Assembly: GCA_045546735.1 (NCBI GenBank)
Contig: JAZQDJ010000118.1
Location: forward strand, 1 to 24,877
Source: SVFI01 sp045546735
Lineage (GTDB): Bacteria; Bacillota; Clostridia; Lachnospirales; Lachnospiraceae
Direction: 5' to 3'
Length of the DNA stretch: 24,877 bases
Below the pieces are notes generated by a model. It had not been told where the DNA came from. It searched no databases and saw only the letters and a list, made by a program, of their open reading frames with translations. Each line of letters starts with the position of its first letter. Position 1 is the first letter of the stretch. Both the position numbers and the translations under genes were made by a program. Shown one piece after another: positions 1 through 8,296 of the stretch.

Positions 1-635
1 CAGATGTTACCCATTTCAAAACCGCCCTTAAGTACATTGGCAACGTCAAACAGGCAACAGTTCATCGTATCACGTCTGGCTGACATATCATGTACATAAA
101 TGTAACCGTCGCGACACGCCTGAATCTCCTCCGTTGTCATAAAGAACTTCTGATATAACTCTTTGTTGAACTGATTAAAAATCAAACTACGCTTTGTTGA
201 TACAAGCGCAGAGTCTGTATTCGCATTTTCTTTATCACCGACATACATGATAGACTGACTCTTCTTATATACATCATCCATCATTTTAACGAAGTCCTGT
301 TTATAATTACGGTAATCTCTGTATGACTTCGCAACGATCGGTTTTACATCCTCAAGTGCACTCTCTACTATATTATGCATAATCGGAATCGGGATCTCAT
401 CTGTCTCAAGAGAATCTACCTTTTCCACAACATAACGGCAAATATGCTTCTTCTCATCTTCTGTAAATTTAGTCAGCGCACGATAAGCAGATTTTCCTAC
501 TGCATCTATTACTTTCTGTACGTTAAACTTCTCAAGACTTCCGTCTTTTTTTATCACTTTCACATCTTTACGCGGCTGAAACATTTTACCGTAATCTACT
601 GTTTCTTTCACGTTTTCTGCTACATCCTGTCCCAT
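1..635 (-). CDS. nrdD: Anaerobic (class III) ribonucleoside-triphosphate reductase, N-terminal part
   Basis: Glycyl-radical enzyme that reduces ribonucleoside triphosphates to deoxyribonucleotides without oxygen. Reading leftward from ATG at 635 gives 211 codons (MGQDVAENVKE...) before the window ends, so the C-terminal glycyl-radical site is not visible. An ATP-cone-like allosteric segment lies at about residues 20-110 (KKDGSLEKFNVQKVIDAVGK...). The catalytic domain follows, with the family-typical stretch YVHDMSARRDTMNCCLFDVA holding the paired cysteines and ending GGFEMGNI at the edge. An AGGAA ribosome site lies about 11 bases before the ATG. The upstream region carries a consensus promoter and two NrdR-like boxes. 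The family assignment is secure; the missing part should be roughly two thirds of the protein. Confidence 0.95.
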   Translation of the reverse strand, partial: MGQDVAENVKETVDYGKMFQPRKDVKVIKKDGSLEKFNVQKVIDAVGKSAYRALTKFTEDEKKHICRYVVEKVDSLETDEIPIPIMHNIVESALEDVKPIVAKSYRDYRNYKQDFVKMMDDVYKKSQSIMYVGDKENANTDSALVSTKRSLIFNQFNKELYQKFFMTTEEIQACRDGYIYVHDMSARRDTMNCCLFDVANVLKGGFEMGNI

Positions 636-663
636 ATAACTCAAATTCCTTTCTCTTACATAA

Positions 664-711
664 GCACGCTATATCGTGATTTAACTTTTGACCAAACACA
701 ATATCTTGTGG
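664..711 (-). promoter_or_regulatory. Tandem NrdR-like operator boxes of nrdD
   Basis: Two 16-bp palindrome-like boxes sit just downstream of the nrdD -10: 696-711 (ACACAATATCTTGTGG, nearly the NrdR consensus acaCwAtATaTwGtgt) and 664-679 (GCACGCTATATCGTGA, weaker). Their starts are 32 bp apart, about three helix turns, which is the usual spacing of paired NrdR sites. They cover the predicted transcription start, as expected for repression when dATP/ATP status signals enough deoxynucleotides. Confidence 0.8.
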
Positions 712-724
712 TGTACATTTACTA

Positions 725-753
725 AGTATAAAAGACAAATGCCCCCATGTCAA
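725..753 (-). promoter_or_regulatory. Sigma-A-type promoter of nrdD
   Basis: On the minus strand, TTGACA (748-753) and TATACT (725-730) are separated by exactly 17 bp. The transcription start would fall near 718, directly ahead of the NrdR-like boxes. Confidence 0.85.
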
Positions 754-778
754 CTTAAATGGCTTGGCAAAAATGCAC

Positions 779-820
779 AAAAAAAGGGACTGCAATTTGT
801 GTTAAATCACAAGTCCCTTT
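779..820 (-). terminator. Intrinsic terminator after the aminotransferase operon
   Basis: Stem AAAGGGACT/AGTCCCTTT (783-791 and 812-820) with an inner TTGTG/CACAA pairing, followed on the minus strand by a run of seven T. It lies 26 bp past the aminotransferase stop and insulates nrdD from it. Confidence 0.85.
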
Positions 821-846
821 GTACTATTTTTTATTGACCAAAATCA

Positions 847-2013
847 TTAAAACATTCCGCTGTTTTTGACCGATTCGATTGCCTCCGCAATAACATCTGT
901 CGGAAGAACAAGTGCAAAGCGCACATGCCCTGCCCCAAGCGTTCCGAAGCTGCTTCCCGGCGTACATAATACGCCGCTCTTTTCAAATAAATCCATTACA
1001 AATTTCACATCATCCTGACCGTAAGAAGCCGGTATTTTTGTCCATGCAAACATCGTACCTTCACTTCGCTCAAAATCAAATCCGATTTTCGTGAAACCGT
1101 CACAAAGTGCATTTCTTCTTTCTTCATACTGCCTGCACTGCTCATGAATAAAATCGACCGGGCCGGTCAAAGCTGCTATCGCGCCAATCTGAACCGGTAA
1201 AAAGGTTCCGTAATCAATCTGACTTCTGATTTTCTTAAATGCCTGCACAACTTCTGCATTTCCGACTAAAAATCCCATTCTGGCGCCGGTATAGTTGAAC
1301 GACTTTGATAAGGAATAGAATTCAACCCCGATTTCTTTTGCTCCCGGATAAGAAAGGAAAGAACGTCCCTGCCTTCCGTCATAAATAATATCCGAATATG
1401 CATTGTCGTGAATTACCCATACTTCATTTTCTTTCGCCCATGCAATCAATTCTTCATAAAACGACGGCGGCGCACATTTACATACCGGATTGAGCGGATA
1501 GGATACAATAATCGCCTTTGCTGCTTTCACAACTTCAGGATCAATCGATGAAAGATTCGGTAAATATCCTTTTTCTTCAATCAAATCATACGTTTCTACT
1601 CTTGCTCCTGTCAGAGCCGGTCCTATTTCAAAAATCGGATATCCCGGATTCGGTACTAAAACAACATCCCCCGGATCAAACATACAAAATCCGATATGCG
1701 CCATTCCTTCCTGCGAACCGTATACGGAAGTAATCTCCTCCGGCTTTAACTCCACGCCGTATCTTTTATCAAAACGCTCAATGACTGCATTTGTAAGTTC
1801 CGGAAGATCTGCAAGTGCGTATTTAAAATTTTCCGGTTTTTTACATGCCTCGGAAACAGCATCCATAATATGCTGCGCCGGTTTAAAATCCGGAGTACCT
1901 ACCGAAAAATTATATACTTTTCCTCCCTGTTTTATTCTTTCATTTTTCTTTTCATTTAATACTTGAAAAATTCCTTCTTCTACCTGACTGACTTTGCTTG
2001 ATAATGGTTTCAT
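847..2013 (-). CDS. PLP-dependent class I/II aminotransferase (LL-diaminopimelate aminotransferase-like)
   Basis: Fold-type I pyridoxal-phosphate aminotransferase, 388 residues. The Schiff-base lysine lies in SLSKSFNYTGARMGF (about residue 238). The PLP-site residues N-P (SYPLNPVCKC) and D-x-A-Y (HDNAYSD) and the C-terminal substrate arginine (GAGHVRFAL) are all present. It resembles the DapL/AlaT-like branch found in Clostridia, but the amino-donor specificity cannot be read from sequence. ATG at 2013 is preferred to an upstream ATG because AGGTG (2020-2024) is well placed for it. It follows the WYL regulator by 4 bp, so the two are probably co-transcribed, and a strong terminator follows. 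Confidence 0.88.
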   Translation of the reverse strand: MKPLSSKVSQVEEGIFQVLNEKKNERIKQGGKVYNFSVGTPDFKPAQHIMDAVSEACKKPENFKYALADLPELTNAVIERFDKRYGVELKPEEITSVYGSQEGMAHIGFCMFDPGDVVLVPNPGYPIFEIGPALTGARVETYDLIEEKGYLPNLSSIDPEVVKAAKAIIVSYPLNPVCKCAPPSFYEELIAWAKENEVWVIHDNAYSDIIYDGRQGRSFLSYPGAKEIGVEFYSLSKSFNYTGARMGFLVGNAEVVQAFKKIRSQIDYGTFLPVQIGAIAALTGPVDFIHEQCRQYEERRNALCDGFTKIGFDFERSEGTMFAWTKIPASYGQDDVKFVMDLFEKSGVLCTPGSSFGTLGAGHVRFALVLPTDVIAEAIESVKNSGMF

Positions 2014-2017
2014 GATT

Positions 2018-3001
2018 TCACCTTTCTTTTTCATAATTATCTAAAATACTCTGCAGACATGCTTTGTATTCTTCTACAACTTCTTTTGGACTTGTAATCT
2101 GAACCAAACCGCCGAGACCTGTAATCCATCCGAAAAATTGTTTTGAAACCGCCACACTGACTCTCGCAGAATACTTCTCACCTTTTTTTCTGATTGAAAT
2201 ATCTGTACCGAAACGGTCGATCAAAATTCCGATATGTTTCTCATCCACTTCTAAAGAAACCACGCGTTCCTCACCGGAAAACATTCCGAAATTCTGCCGG
2301 GTATAAATCGCCGGATTAATGCTCTTTGCCTCATCTATTCCCGTTCTCTCTTTTCTCTTTACGGAAAGATCATACATTTTATCCACACGGTAATGTTTCA
2401 TACATTTCGCTTTATCATCATATGCAATCAAATAATAGTTTTCATCATTCCAAACAAGGAAATACGGACTTACTTCATAAAAAGCACCGCCTTTGCGGAA
2501 AAACTTCTGTTTATCCGGCCCCCAGTCATAATACTGGAATTGAATTTTCTTGTTTTCCTGAATCGCCTTGTGTATATCATCAACGCTGTAAAAAATGTTT
2601 TCATTGCTGTTTTTATTACGGTCAGATACATAAACCTGACGTTGCAGCTGTTTTGCCTCATTCTTGCTGCACAGTTTTTCAAGTTTTTCGATTAAAACTT
2701 TCGATTTCTTGGCTGTGATAAATTTTGTTGACTGCACGGCATCTACCAAAAGTTTAAGCTCTGCGAGTTCAAAATCACGGGATGCCATGTAATAACCGCT
2801 GTTTCCCTTTTTTTTCGTCGTTATAATATCATAACCAAAATCTCTCAATGTCTGGACATCTGCATATATCGACTTTCTCTCGGCCTCGATTCCTTCTTTT
2901 GCCAAAGCAGAAATAATTTCCTGTCCTGACATTGCATGGTCTTCATCCGTGCGTTCCGAAAGCCATTTTAAAATATATAAAAGTTTCATTTTTTGTCCCA
3001 T
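2018..3001 (-). CDS. WYL-domain transcriptional regulator (HTH + WYL)
   Basis: Cytoplasmic regulator, 327 residues. An N-terminal winged helix-turn-helix (about 4-65; ERKSIYADVQTLRDFGYDI is the recognition segment) is followed by a linker and a WYL domain (about 145-225; VSPYFLVWNDENYYLIAYDD, with YYL in place of WYL). WYL domains of this type bind nucleotides or small ligands, but no ligand can be assigned here. The start at 3001 is chosen because GGAGG at 3009-3013 fits it. The first 16 bases overlap the end of the upstream HAD gene, which suggests translational coupling. Its place between a phosphatase and an aminotransferase suggests local control of those genes, but that is inference. 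Confidence 0.88.
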   Translation of the reverse strand: MGQKMKLLYILKWLSERTDEDHAMSGQEIISALAKEGIEAERKSIYADVQTLRDFGYDIITTKKKGNSGYYMASRDFELAELKLLVDAVQSTKFITAKKSKVLIEKLEKLCSKNEAKQLQRQVYVSDRNKNSNENIFYSVDDIHKAIQENKKIQFQYYDWGPDKQKFFRKGGAFYEVSPYFLVWNDENYYLIAYDDKAKCMKHYRVDKMYDLSVKRKERTGIDEAKSINPAIYTRQNFGMFSGEERVVSLEVDEKHIGILIDRFGTDISIRKKGEKYSARVSVAVSKQFFGWITGLGGLVQITSPKEVVEEYKACLQSILDNYEKER

Positions 3002-3744
3002 AAGAGTTCCTCCACATCCCACAATTTTGTGATTTGATATGTGACATTATCGTTCTTTGATATCCCGGTATCTTCCGGTGCATATAAGCAGCTGTCTACA
3101 CCTGCATTTTCTGCCCCTTTCATATCCGAAGTCATTGAATCACCGATGACCAAAACACGTTCAGAATTCAAATCATGTTTTTCTTTTATTGCGTCAAAAC
3201 AAGCCTCAAAAAAACGTATATCCGGTTTGTTATAGCCGACAACTTCCGAAATAAACAAGTCATCCATCACTTCATCAAAGCCTGCCAAATGTAATTTATT
3301 CCGCTGTGTCCACTCTACACCGTTTGTAATAACGTACTGTAAAAATCCTTCTTCTTTTAGTTTTTTGCACAATGCAAGAGAATCTTCTATGTAAAAATAT
3401 ACACTCCCGAGATTTCTCTGATATTTCTGCTGGAATTCCGACACTTCAATCGCATTTAATTTCTCTCTGTCTACGGACTTAGCACATAATTTGCCATTCT
3501 CCGAAAACTCTTGAAACAATTGCTCAAATCTTCCGCGGAGAAGTTGTTGTTTTTCTACCTCTCCCCGTTCCAGCTTTTTCCATAACGCATCATTGATTGC
3601 AGAATATACAGCAATAATCTCCTCATCAATTTCTATTTCATATGCCCGGAACGCTTCCCGAAGTGCCCATTTTTCCGATTCTAAAAAATCAAGCAACGTT
3701 CCGTCCACATCCCACAAAAGGATATCATATTTTTTCATCTTCAT
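2986..3744 (-). CDS. yjjG: HAD-superfamily phosphatase, YjjG-type pyrimidine nucleotidase
   Basis: Haloacid-dehalogenase-fold phosphatase of 252 residues with all four motifs: DVDGT (nucleophile D12, acid D14), the Ser/Thr motif in YVITNG, the lysine in GYNKPD, and GDSMTSD near the C terminus. A helical C1 cap lies between motifs I and II. Length and motif spacing match YjjG, a house-cleaning 5'-nucleotidase acting on pyrimidine nucleotides, including non-canonical ones; a different phosphomonoester substrate is possible. GAGGG lies 7-8 bases before the ATG. The gene starts only 13 bp after a terminator with no clear promoter between, so it may depend on read-through or on a promoter inside the small gene upstream. 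The gene symbol follows family resemblance only. Confidence 0.82.
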   Translation of the reverse strand: MKMKKYDILLWDVDGTLLDFLESEKWALREAFRAYEIEIDEEIIAVYSAINDALWKKLERGEVEKQQLLRGRFEQLFQEFSENGKLCAKSVDREKLNAIEVSEFQQKYQRNLGSVYFYIEDSLALCKKLKEEGFLQYVITNGVEWTQRNKLHLAGFDEVMDDLFISEVVGYNKPDIRFFEACFDAIKEKHDLNSERVLVIGDSMTSDMKGAENAGVDSCLYAPEDTGISKNDNVTYQITKLWDVEELLWDKK

Positions 3745-3759
3745 AGTTCCCTCTTCAAT

Positions 3760-3794
3760 AAAAAACAGGTGCCCAAATCGCTTTGAACACCTGT
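3760..3794 (-). terminator. Intrinsic terminator after the 56-aa membrane protein gene
   Basis: Stem ACAGGTG/CACCTGT (3765-3771 with 3788-3794), an inner CAAA/TTTG pairing, and a T run on the minus strand. It sits directly between the small gene and the HAD phosphatase. Confidence 0.85.
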
Positions 3795-3801
3795 GGCATA
3801 A

Positions 3802-3972
3802 CTATTCCGCTTCTGTTGTTTCTGCCTCTGCCGGCATCGCTGCATCCTTAGCATTTTTTGATTTTCTCCAAATAGAACCTGCCCAAAATCCTAGTGCTGC
3901 AACGATTGCAATAACAACCATCAATACAATATAAGATAAAAATGTATTTACAAATAAGATAAGATTATTCAT
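3802..3972 (-). CDS. Small single-pass membrane protein, 56 aa, unknown function
   Basis: The protein begins MNNLILFVNTFLSYIVLMVV and has one strong membrane helix at about residues 5-34. A basic stretch (WRKSKNAKD) follows, then an acidic, alanine-rich tail (PAEAETTEAE). The positive-inside rule predicts an outside N terminus and a cytoplasmic tail. ATG at 3972 is chosen over a start 15 bases upstream because GGAGG lies 8-9 bases before it. It has its own consensus promoter (3999-4028) and terminator (3760-3794), so it is a deliberately expressed small gene and not a chance frame. I recognise the general look from Lachnospiraceae genomes but know no function. Confidence 0.8.
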   Translation of the reverse strand: MNNLILFVNTFLSYIVLMVVIAIVAALGFWAGSIWRKSKNAKDAAMPAEAETTEAE

Positions 3973-3998
3973 CTCAAATACCTCCAATCACTTTTCAT

Positions 3999-4028
3999 AT
4001 CATACCACTTTCCGCATACGAACGTCAA
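3999..4028 (-). promoter_or_regulatory. Sigma-A-type promoter of the small membrane protein gene
   Basis: TTGACG (4023-4028), 18-bp spacer, TATGAT (3999-4004) on the minus strand. The start would be near 3992, giving a leader of only about 20 bases. Confidence 0.75.
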
Positions 4029-4062
4029 GGTCTGCCCGCACCTTCTTTAACGAAAGTAAGGT

Positions 4063-5730
4063 CTACTTCCACTCTCCGTTTTCAAGGAATAGATTTGCTC
4101 TTTTTTCGGCTTTTAAAACAATATCCTCCCGATATCCCAAAACCGAAAGAAGTTTGATTGCGTTTCTGCTTGTTGCCTTTCCTTCTTTTAAAAGGTAATT
4201 AAATTTCACATCATTTTCTTCTATTGTTTCCTCAAAGTGATAATTTGCATACTCCTTCTGTAAAAGTGAGGTAAGCTCAATATCATGTGTTGCAGCAAAA
4301 CAAAAAATATCATCCTTTGCCATCTGTTCTAATATTTGTGAAGCAGCTGCAATTCTCTCAACCGTATTCGTCCCGCGGAGAACTTCATCCACAAAACAAA
4401 GAATCGGAATCTCACTGCCATTTACTGCATCAATGATACGTTTCAATGCTTTTATTTCAACAATAAAATAACTCTCACTGCTCTGCAAATCATCACGCAG
4501 CGCCATCGATGTGTACACACGGTAAAAGGTTGTACGATACTCCTTCGCACAAACCGTATGAATAGACTGTGCCATAATCTGTGCCACAGCTGCTGTTTTT
4601 AAAAACGTTGATTTGCCTGATGCGTTCGAACCTGTCAAAAGCATACCTTTTTCAACAACAAACGAATTGCTTACCGGTTTATCTAAAAGCGGATGATAGA
4701 TTTCTTCGGCAGACAAATTTCTTTTTGGTAAAGAATAGTCCGGCTGACAGTATGTTTCCAAACTTGCCCTATACGAACAGACAGAAATCATACTCTCAAT
4801 AAATCCCATTGTTTCAATAATCGAAACAATGTCGTCTTTATATTTTTTACATTCCGCAAGCATTGTATTAAATTTTATCAAATTTAAATGAAGCCCCATA
4901 CGCAGATAATCCATGATAATATCCATCGGATTTCCGCTCATACTGTTTTGCGCTGTCAAAAGATAAGAAAAGCGGGCAAATTTTCCGAATTTCCGGCGAC
5001 GTCCGTCCATATCTGCGACAAGACTTTCAATCACGCCGATTTTATGTCCGCCAAACTTTTTTTCCATCTCTAAAATACGCAAAACATATGCAAATGTCGT
5101 AATATACGGATCAATCTCACTCTTTTCTTTAAAATAAGTAATAAGATTAAAACATAAAAGAACTGCAAACAGAGTCAAACCATATCCAAAGTGAAAGAAA
5201 CATAAAACAACAGCAAAAAACATTGCAACCAGCACCGCATAATGTCTTACATTTTTCCGTTCCTTCAGTGTTTCCAGATAATCCATGTACTCATAAATGG
5301 AATATTTTCCTGTTCGTCCGATTTGTGCAAATAACATTTGAAGTGCAACTCTGTCATCTTCATGTTCCGTAAAATATGAAATCAACTGCTCCCGCCGCTC
5401 CAGCTCATCTTTTTCCATACACGGACATCGCAACATACGGTATAACATTTCTTCACCGGTCGAAGAAAAAGTATAATCCATACGCATAAACACGCGGTCC
5501 ATTTCCAGGTCATTCCATGTGACAAAGTCAAGCGCATCATCTTTTTTTTCATAACGGGCAGCGATTTTAGCCAGTCGCCCTTCCGGATACTTTTTCTGCG
5601 GTTTCTTCCCGAAATCCGCATATAAACTCTCTCTGAATCTCTTCTTTTTCTTTTTTTCATCCAGTGCACAGCGTATAAAGTACAACATCAAAAACAGTAC
5701 CATTGCTGCGCCGAAAATGATATATTCCAT
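4063..5730 (-). CDS. Membrane-anchored MutS-like ATPase (MutS domain V protein)
   Basis: 555 residues ending in a MutS-type ABC ATPase: Walker A GSNASGKS (367-374), a DDL...S-Y-F-x-VE segment (413-425), Walker B LCFVDE (444-449) followed by LRGTNTVER, and the ATHD histidine (482). The N-terminal part differs from MutS1. There is a hydrophobic helix at 2-20 followed by a KKKKKRFR stretch, and a hydrophobic hairpin at about 163-200, so the protein is probably tethered to the membrane. No mismatch-recognition domain or FxE motif is visible, so general mismatch repair is unlikely; DNA-structure binding or recombination control is possible but unproven. Its start is 3 bp past the stop of the amidohydrolase, in the last position of the salvage operon. 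Confidence 0.85.
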   Translation of the reverse strand: MEYIIFGAAMVLFLMLYFIRCALDEKKKKKRFRESLYADFGKKPQKKYPEGRLAKIAARYEKKDDALDFVTWNDLEMDRVFMRMDYTFSSTGEEMLYRMLRCPCMEKDELERREQLISYFTEHEDDRVALQMLFAQIGRTGKYSIYEYMDYLETLKERKNVRHYAVLVAMFFAVVLCFFHFGYGLTLFAVLLCFNLITYFKEKSEIDPYITTFAYVLRILEMEKKFGGHKIGVIESLVADMDGRRRKFGKFARFSYLLTAQNSMSGNPMDIIMDYLRMGLHLNLIKFNTMLAECKKYKDDIVSIIETMGFIESMISVCSYRASLETYCQPDYSLPKRNLSAEEIYHPLLDKPVSNSFVVEKGMLLTGSNASGKSTFLKTAAVAQIMAQSIHTVCAKEYRTTFYRVYTSMALRDDLQSSESYFIVEIKALKRIIDAVNGSEIPILCFVDEVLRGTNTVERIAAASQILEQMAKDDIFCFAATHDIELTSLLQKEYANYHFEETIEENDVKFNYLLKEGKATSRNAIKLLSVLGYREDIVLKAEKRANLFLENGEWK

Positions 5731-5733
5731 CTT

Positions 5734-7008
5734 CTATTTGAACCTTTCCGCGATAGCATTTGCTTTTCTGTAAAGCTCCTCCGGATCCTCTCCTATATCA
5801 AATTTACCATCTTCATATAAAATCTTACCGTTAATCATCGTCATCTTGACATTCTGCTTGCTTCCGCTGTACACAATGTTTTTCGCAATATTATTGATTG
5901 GCTGCATATTCGGCTGATGCATATCAAGCATGATGATATCCGCATATTTGCCTTCCGCTAACACGTCGCAGTCATTCAGTCCCATGGCCTTTGCACCGTT
6001 TACAGTCGCCATACGAAGAACTTCCAACGCATCGACGCTGGCTGCATCTTTGTTCAAATACTTCGCAAGTCCCGTCACAAGGAACATTTCCCGGAACATA
6101 TCAAGGCAGTTATTGCTTCCTGCACCATCCGTACCGATTGCCACCGGAATTCCCTCTTTTAAGAAGCGGTCTATCGGTGCAATTCCGCTTGCCAGTTTCA
6201 AATTCGATGCCGGATTGGTTACCGCTGTCAAACCGCGTTTTTTGAAAATCTCAAAATCTTTATCATCAAAATAAATACAATGATATCCGCCGCCGCCGAA
6301 ATCGTACAAACCGAGCTTATCAAAAAGCTGTGTCGGCGACATTCCGTAACGCTCAAAACACTCTTTTACCTCAAGTTCTGTCTCTGAATTATGCGCAAAG
6401 AACGGTGCCTTGTACTTTTGCACCATCTCGGCAATCGTTTCCAAAAGTTCCATAGAACACGTATATTCCGCATGGAGTCCGAGCATATAAGACGAAAGAC
6501 TGTTCTTTTCGTTTAATTTAAGGAAACGCTCTTCCATGACATGAGGCTCCGGACCGAAATTATTAATTCCGCTCACCTGAACATTTCTCATTCCGCATTC
6601 TGTATATGCTTCTATGATTGTCTCCGGAGTAAGATACATATCAAACACAGCTGTAATACCGCTTGTCAGATATTCCAAAACAGACATTTTCGTCAGTTCA
6701 TAAACATCCTCTCCTGTCATTTGCCCTTCCACAGGGAAAATACGCTTTTCAAGCCACCCCTGAAGCGGCTCATCGTCTGCAATCGAGCGGAATAAAACCA
6801 TCGCCGAATGCGCATGCGCATCCTTAAATCCCGGCATTAAAAGATTGCCGTCACAGTCAATTTCTCTGTCCCATGCAGGCGCTTCCATATCCGGCTTGTC
6901 CGCACCGACATATAAGATTTTTTCACCGCTTACCCAAAGTTGTCCTGTGATAACTTCAACCGGTTCCTCCATCGTAAGTATTCTCGCATTATAAAAACGA
7001 ATATTCAT
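5734..7008 (-). CDS. Amidohydrolase, MTA/S-adenosylhomocysteine deaminase-like
   Basis: 424-residue TIM-barrel metal hydrolase of the MtaD/TrzN-like group. Visible metal and catalytic residues are H65 and H67 (DAHAHS), H206 and E209 (AHNSET), H243 (GYHC) and D294 (GTDGAGSNN). The region GLHAEYTCS corresponds to APHAPYTCS in typical family members. The family deaminates methylthioadenosine, S-adenosylhomocysteine or adenosine to the inosyl forms, which suits its place next to purine nucleoside phosphorylase and cytidine deaminase. Other amino-purine or guanine-type deaminations remain possible. It is 16 bp downstream of cdd and 3 bp upstream of the MutS-like gene, so it lies within one operon. 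Confidence 0.85.
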   Translation of the reverse strand: MNIRFYNARILTMEEPVEVITGQLWVSGEKILYVGADKPDMEAPAWDREIDCDGNLLMPGFKDAHAHSAMVLFRSIADDEPLQGWLEKRIFPVEGQMTGEDVYELTKMSVLEYLTSGITAVFDMYLTPETIIEAYTECGMRNVQVSGINNFGPEPHVMEERFLKLNEKNSLSSYMLGLHAEYTCSMELLETIAEMVQKYKAPFFAHNSETELEVKECFERYGMSPTQLFDKLGLYDFGGGGYHCIYFDDKDFEIFKKRGLTAVTNPASNLKLASGIAPIDRFLKEGIPVAIGTDGAGSNNCLDMFREMFLVTGLAKYLNKDAASVDALEVLRMATVNGAKAMGLNDCDVLAEGKYADIIMLDMHQPNMQPINNIAKNIVYSGSKQNVKMTMINGKILYEDGKFDIGEDPEELYRKANAIAERFK

Positions 7009-7024
7009 CTGTTTTCCCTCTCTG

Positions 7025-7444
7025 TCACTCTAAATTTGCCGCTCCGAATCCTTCCGGCAGAAGTTGCTCTAAGGTAAATACTTTATATTCTTCCCTACTC
7101 TTTGCTACAATAATCTGCATCTGCTGCGGATTGCAAAACTCCATCATTACCTGTCTGCATACACCGCATGGCGCCGCATAATCACCGGCGCTGTCTCTTT
7201 TTCCTCCGACAATAGCAATCGCAGAAAATGAACGCTTTCCTTCACTGACTGCTTTAAAAATAGCAGTTCTCTCCGCACAGTTCGTCGGACCGTATGCGGC
7301 ATTTTCAATATTACAACCGGTGTAAATTTCACCACCACTTGTCAAAACCGCTGCTCCTACCATATAGCCGGAATACGGGGAATAAGAAAACTGCCGTGCT
7401 TCCAAAGCTTTTTCTATCAAAGTAACCATTTGTTTTTGTTCCAT
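7025..7444 (-). CDS. cdd: Cytidine deaminase
   Basis: 139 residues, the usual length of the tetrameric bacterial enzyme that deaminates cytidine and deoxycytidine to uridine and deoxyuridine. The zinc site is complete: C56-A-E58 (NCAERTA) and PCGVC with C93 and C96. The substrate-binding segment YSPYSGYMVGAAV and the GCNIENAAYGPT motif are conserved. GCGAGG lies about 7 bases before the ATG. It sits 12 bp after punA and 16 bp before the amidohydrolase, forming a nucleoside-salvage block. Confidence 0.96.
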   Translation of the reverse strand: MEQKQMVTLIEKALEARQFSYSPYSGYMVGAAVLTSGGEIYTGCNIENAAYGPTNCAERTAIFKAVSEGKRSFSAIAIVGGKRDSAGDYAAPCGVCRQVMMEFCNPQQMQIIVAKSREEYKVFTLEQLLPEGFGAANLE

Positions 7445-7456
7445 AAGTAACCTCGC

Positions 7457-8278
7457 TTAGAATCGTTTTACACTCTCTGTCACTAACTTCTTAAATAACG
7501 GCGCTGTCTTATCTGCTGCTTCCTGTACCTCTTTATGTGTTAAAGGTGTCGGTGATAATCCCGCTGCAAGATTACAGATACATGAAATACCGCAAATCTT
7601 CATTCCCATATGGTTTGCTGCAATCGCTTCCACAGTTGTAGACATTCCGACAGAATCCGCACCGAGCATACCTGCCATGCGAACCTCTGCAGGTGACTCA
7701 TAAGACGGTCCCGTAAACTGAATGTAGACACCTTCCTGAAGCGGAACCTCGTATTCTATGGCTGTCTTACGGATAATCTGCGCAAGGTCTTTATCATAAA
7801 TCTCTGTCATATCCGGAAAACGTGTTCCGAGCTCGTCAATATTCGGCCCCATCAGCGGATTCGGTGCAAAAACGGAAATCTGGTCTGTAATCAGCATCAG
7901 ATCACCCGCTTTAAATTTCGGGTTTACTCCGCCCGCTGCATTTGTTAAGAACAAAATCTCTGCTCCCATCAGTTTCATAAGTCTTGTAGGAAGAACAACA
8001 TCCGAAATCGGATAACCTTCATAATAATGTACACGACCTTTCATGCAGACTACAGGAACTTCATCCACATATCCGAAGATAAATTTTCCTGCATGTCCCG
8101 GAACTGTCGAAACCGGGAACCCCTCGATATCCGCATAAGAAATCTCACATTCAACCCGGATATCATTCGCATAGTCGCCAAGTCCCGAACCGAGAACAAT
8201 TGCAACTTTCGGTACAAAATCCGTCTTCTCCCTTACACTCTTTAAACAATTCTGTAATTTTTCGTATACCTGTCCCAT
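7457..8278 (-). CDS. punA: Purine nucleoside phosphorylase, trimeric PNP-I type
   Basis: Phosphorolysis of inosine and guanosine (and deoxy forms) to the free base and (deoxy)ribose 1-phosphate. The protein has 273 residues with the family blocks VLGSGLGDYA (phosphate site), GRVHYYEGY, TNAAGGVN, the base-site glutamate segment TGPSYESPAEVRM, GADSVGMSTTVEAIAANH and CNLAAG. The start at 8278 is preferred over an ATG two codons earlier, which lies only one base past GGAGG (8286-8290). The chosen start has a 7-base gap. It is second in the operon, 18 bp after the DUF512 gene. Confidence 0.95.
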   Translation of the reverse strand: MGQVYEKLQNCLKSVREKTDFVPKVAIVLGSGLGDYANDIRVECEISYADIEGFPVSTVPGHAGKFIFGYVDEVPVVCMKGRVHYYEGYPISDVVLPTRLMKLMGAEILFLTNAAGGVNPKFKAGDLMLITDQISVFAPNPLMGPNIDELGTRFPDMTEIYDKDLAQIIRKTAIEYEVPLQEGVYIQFTGPSYESPAEVRMAGMLGADSVGMSTTVEAIAANHMGMKICGISCICNLAAGLSPTPLTHKEVQEAADKTAPLFKKLVTESVKRF

Positions 8279-8296
8279 AATCATACCTCCTATATT

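Noticed and set aside
2326..2718. Plus-strand open frame opposite the WYL regulator
   Set aside because: No ribosome site, low-complexity composition, and the opposite strand holds a clear regulator with domains.
4030..4062. Hairpin ACCTT-CTTT/AAAG-AAGGT after the MutS-like gene
   Set aside because: A bulged short stem followed by GC-rich bases without a T run; not called a terminator.
8279..8284. ATG two codons upstream of the chosen punA start
   Set aside because: It lies one base after GGAGG, too close for initiation.
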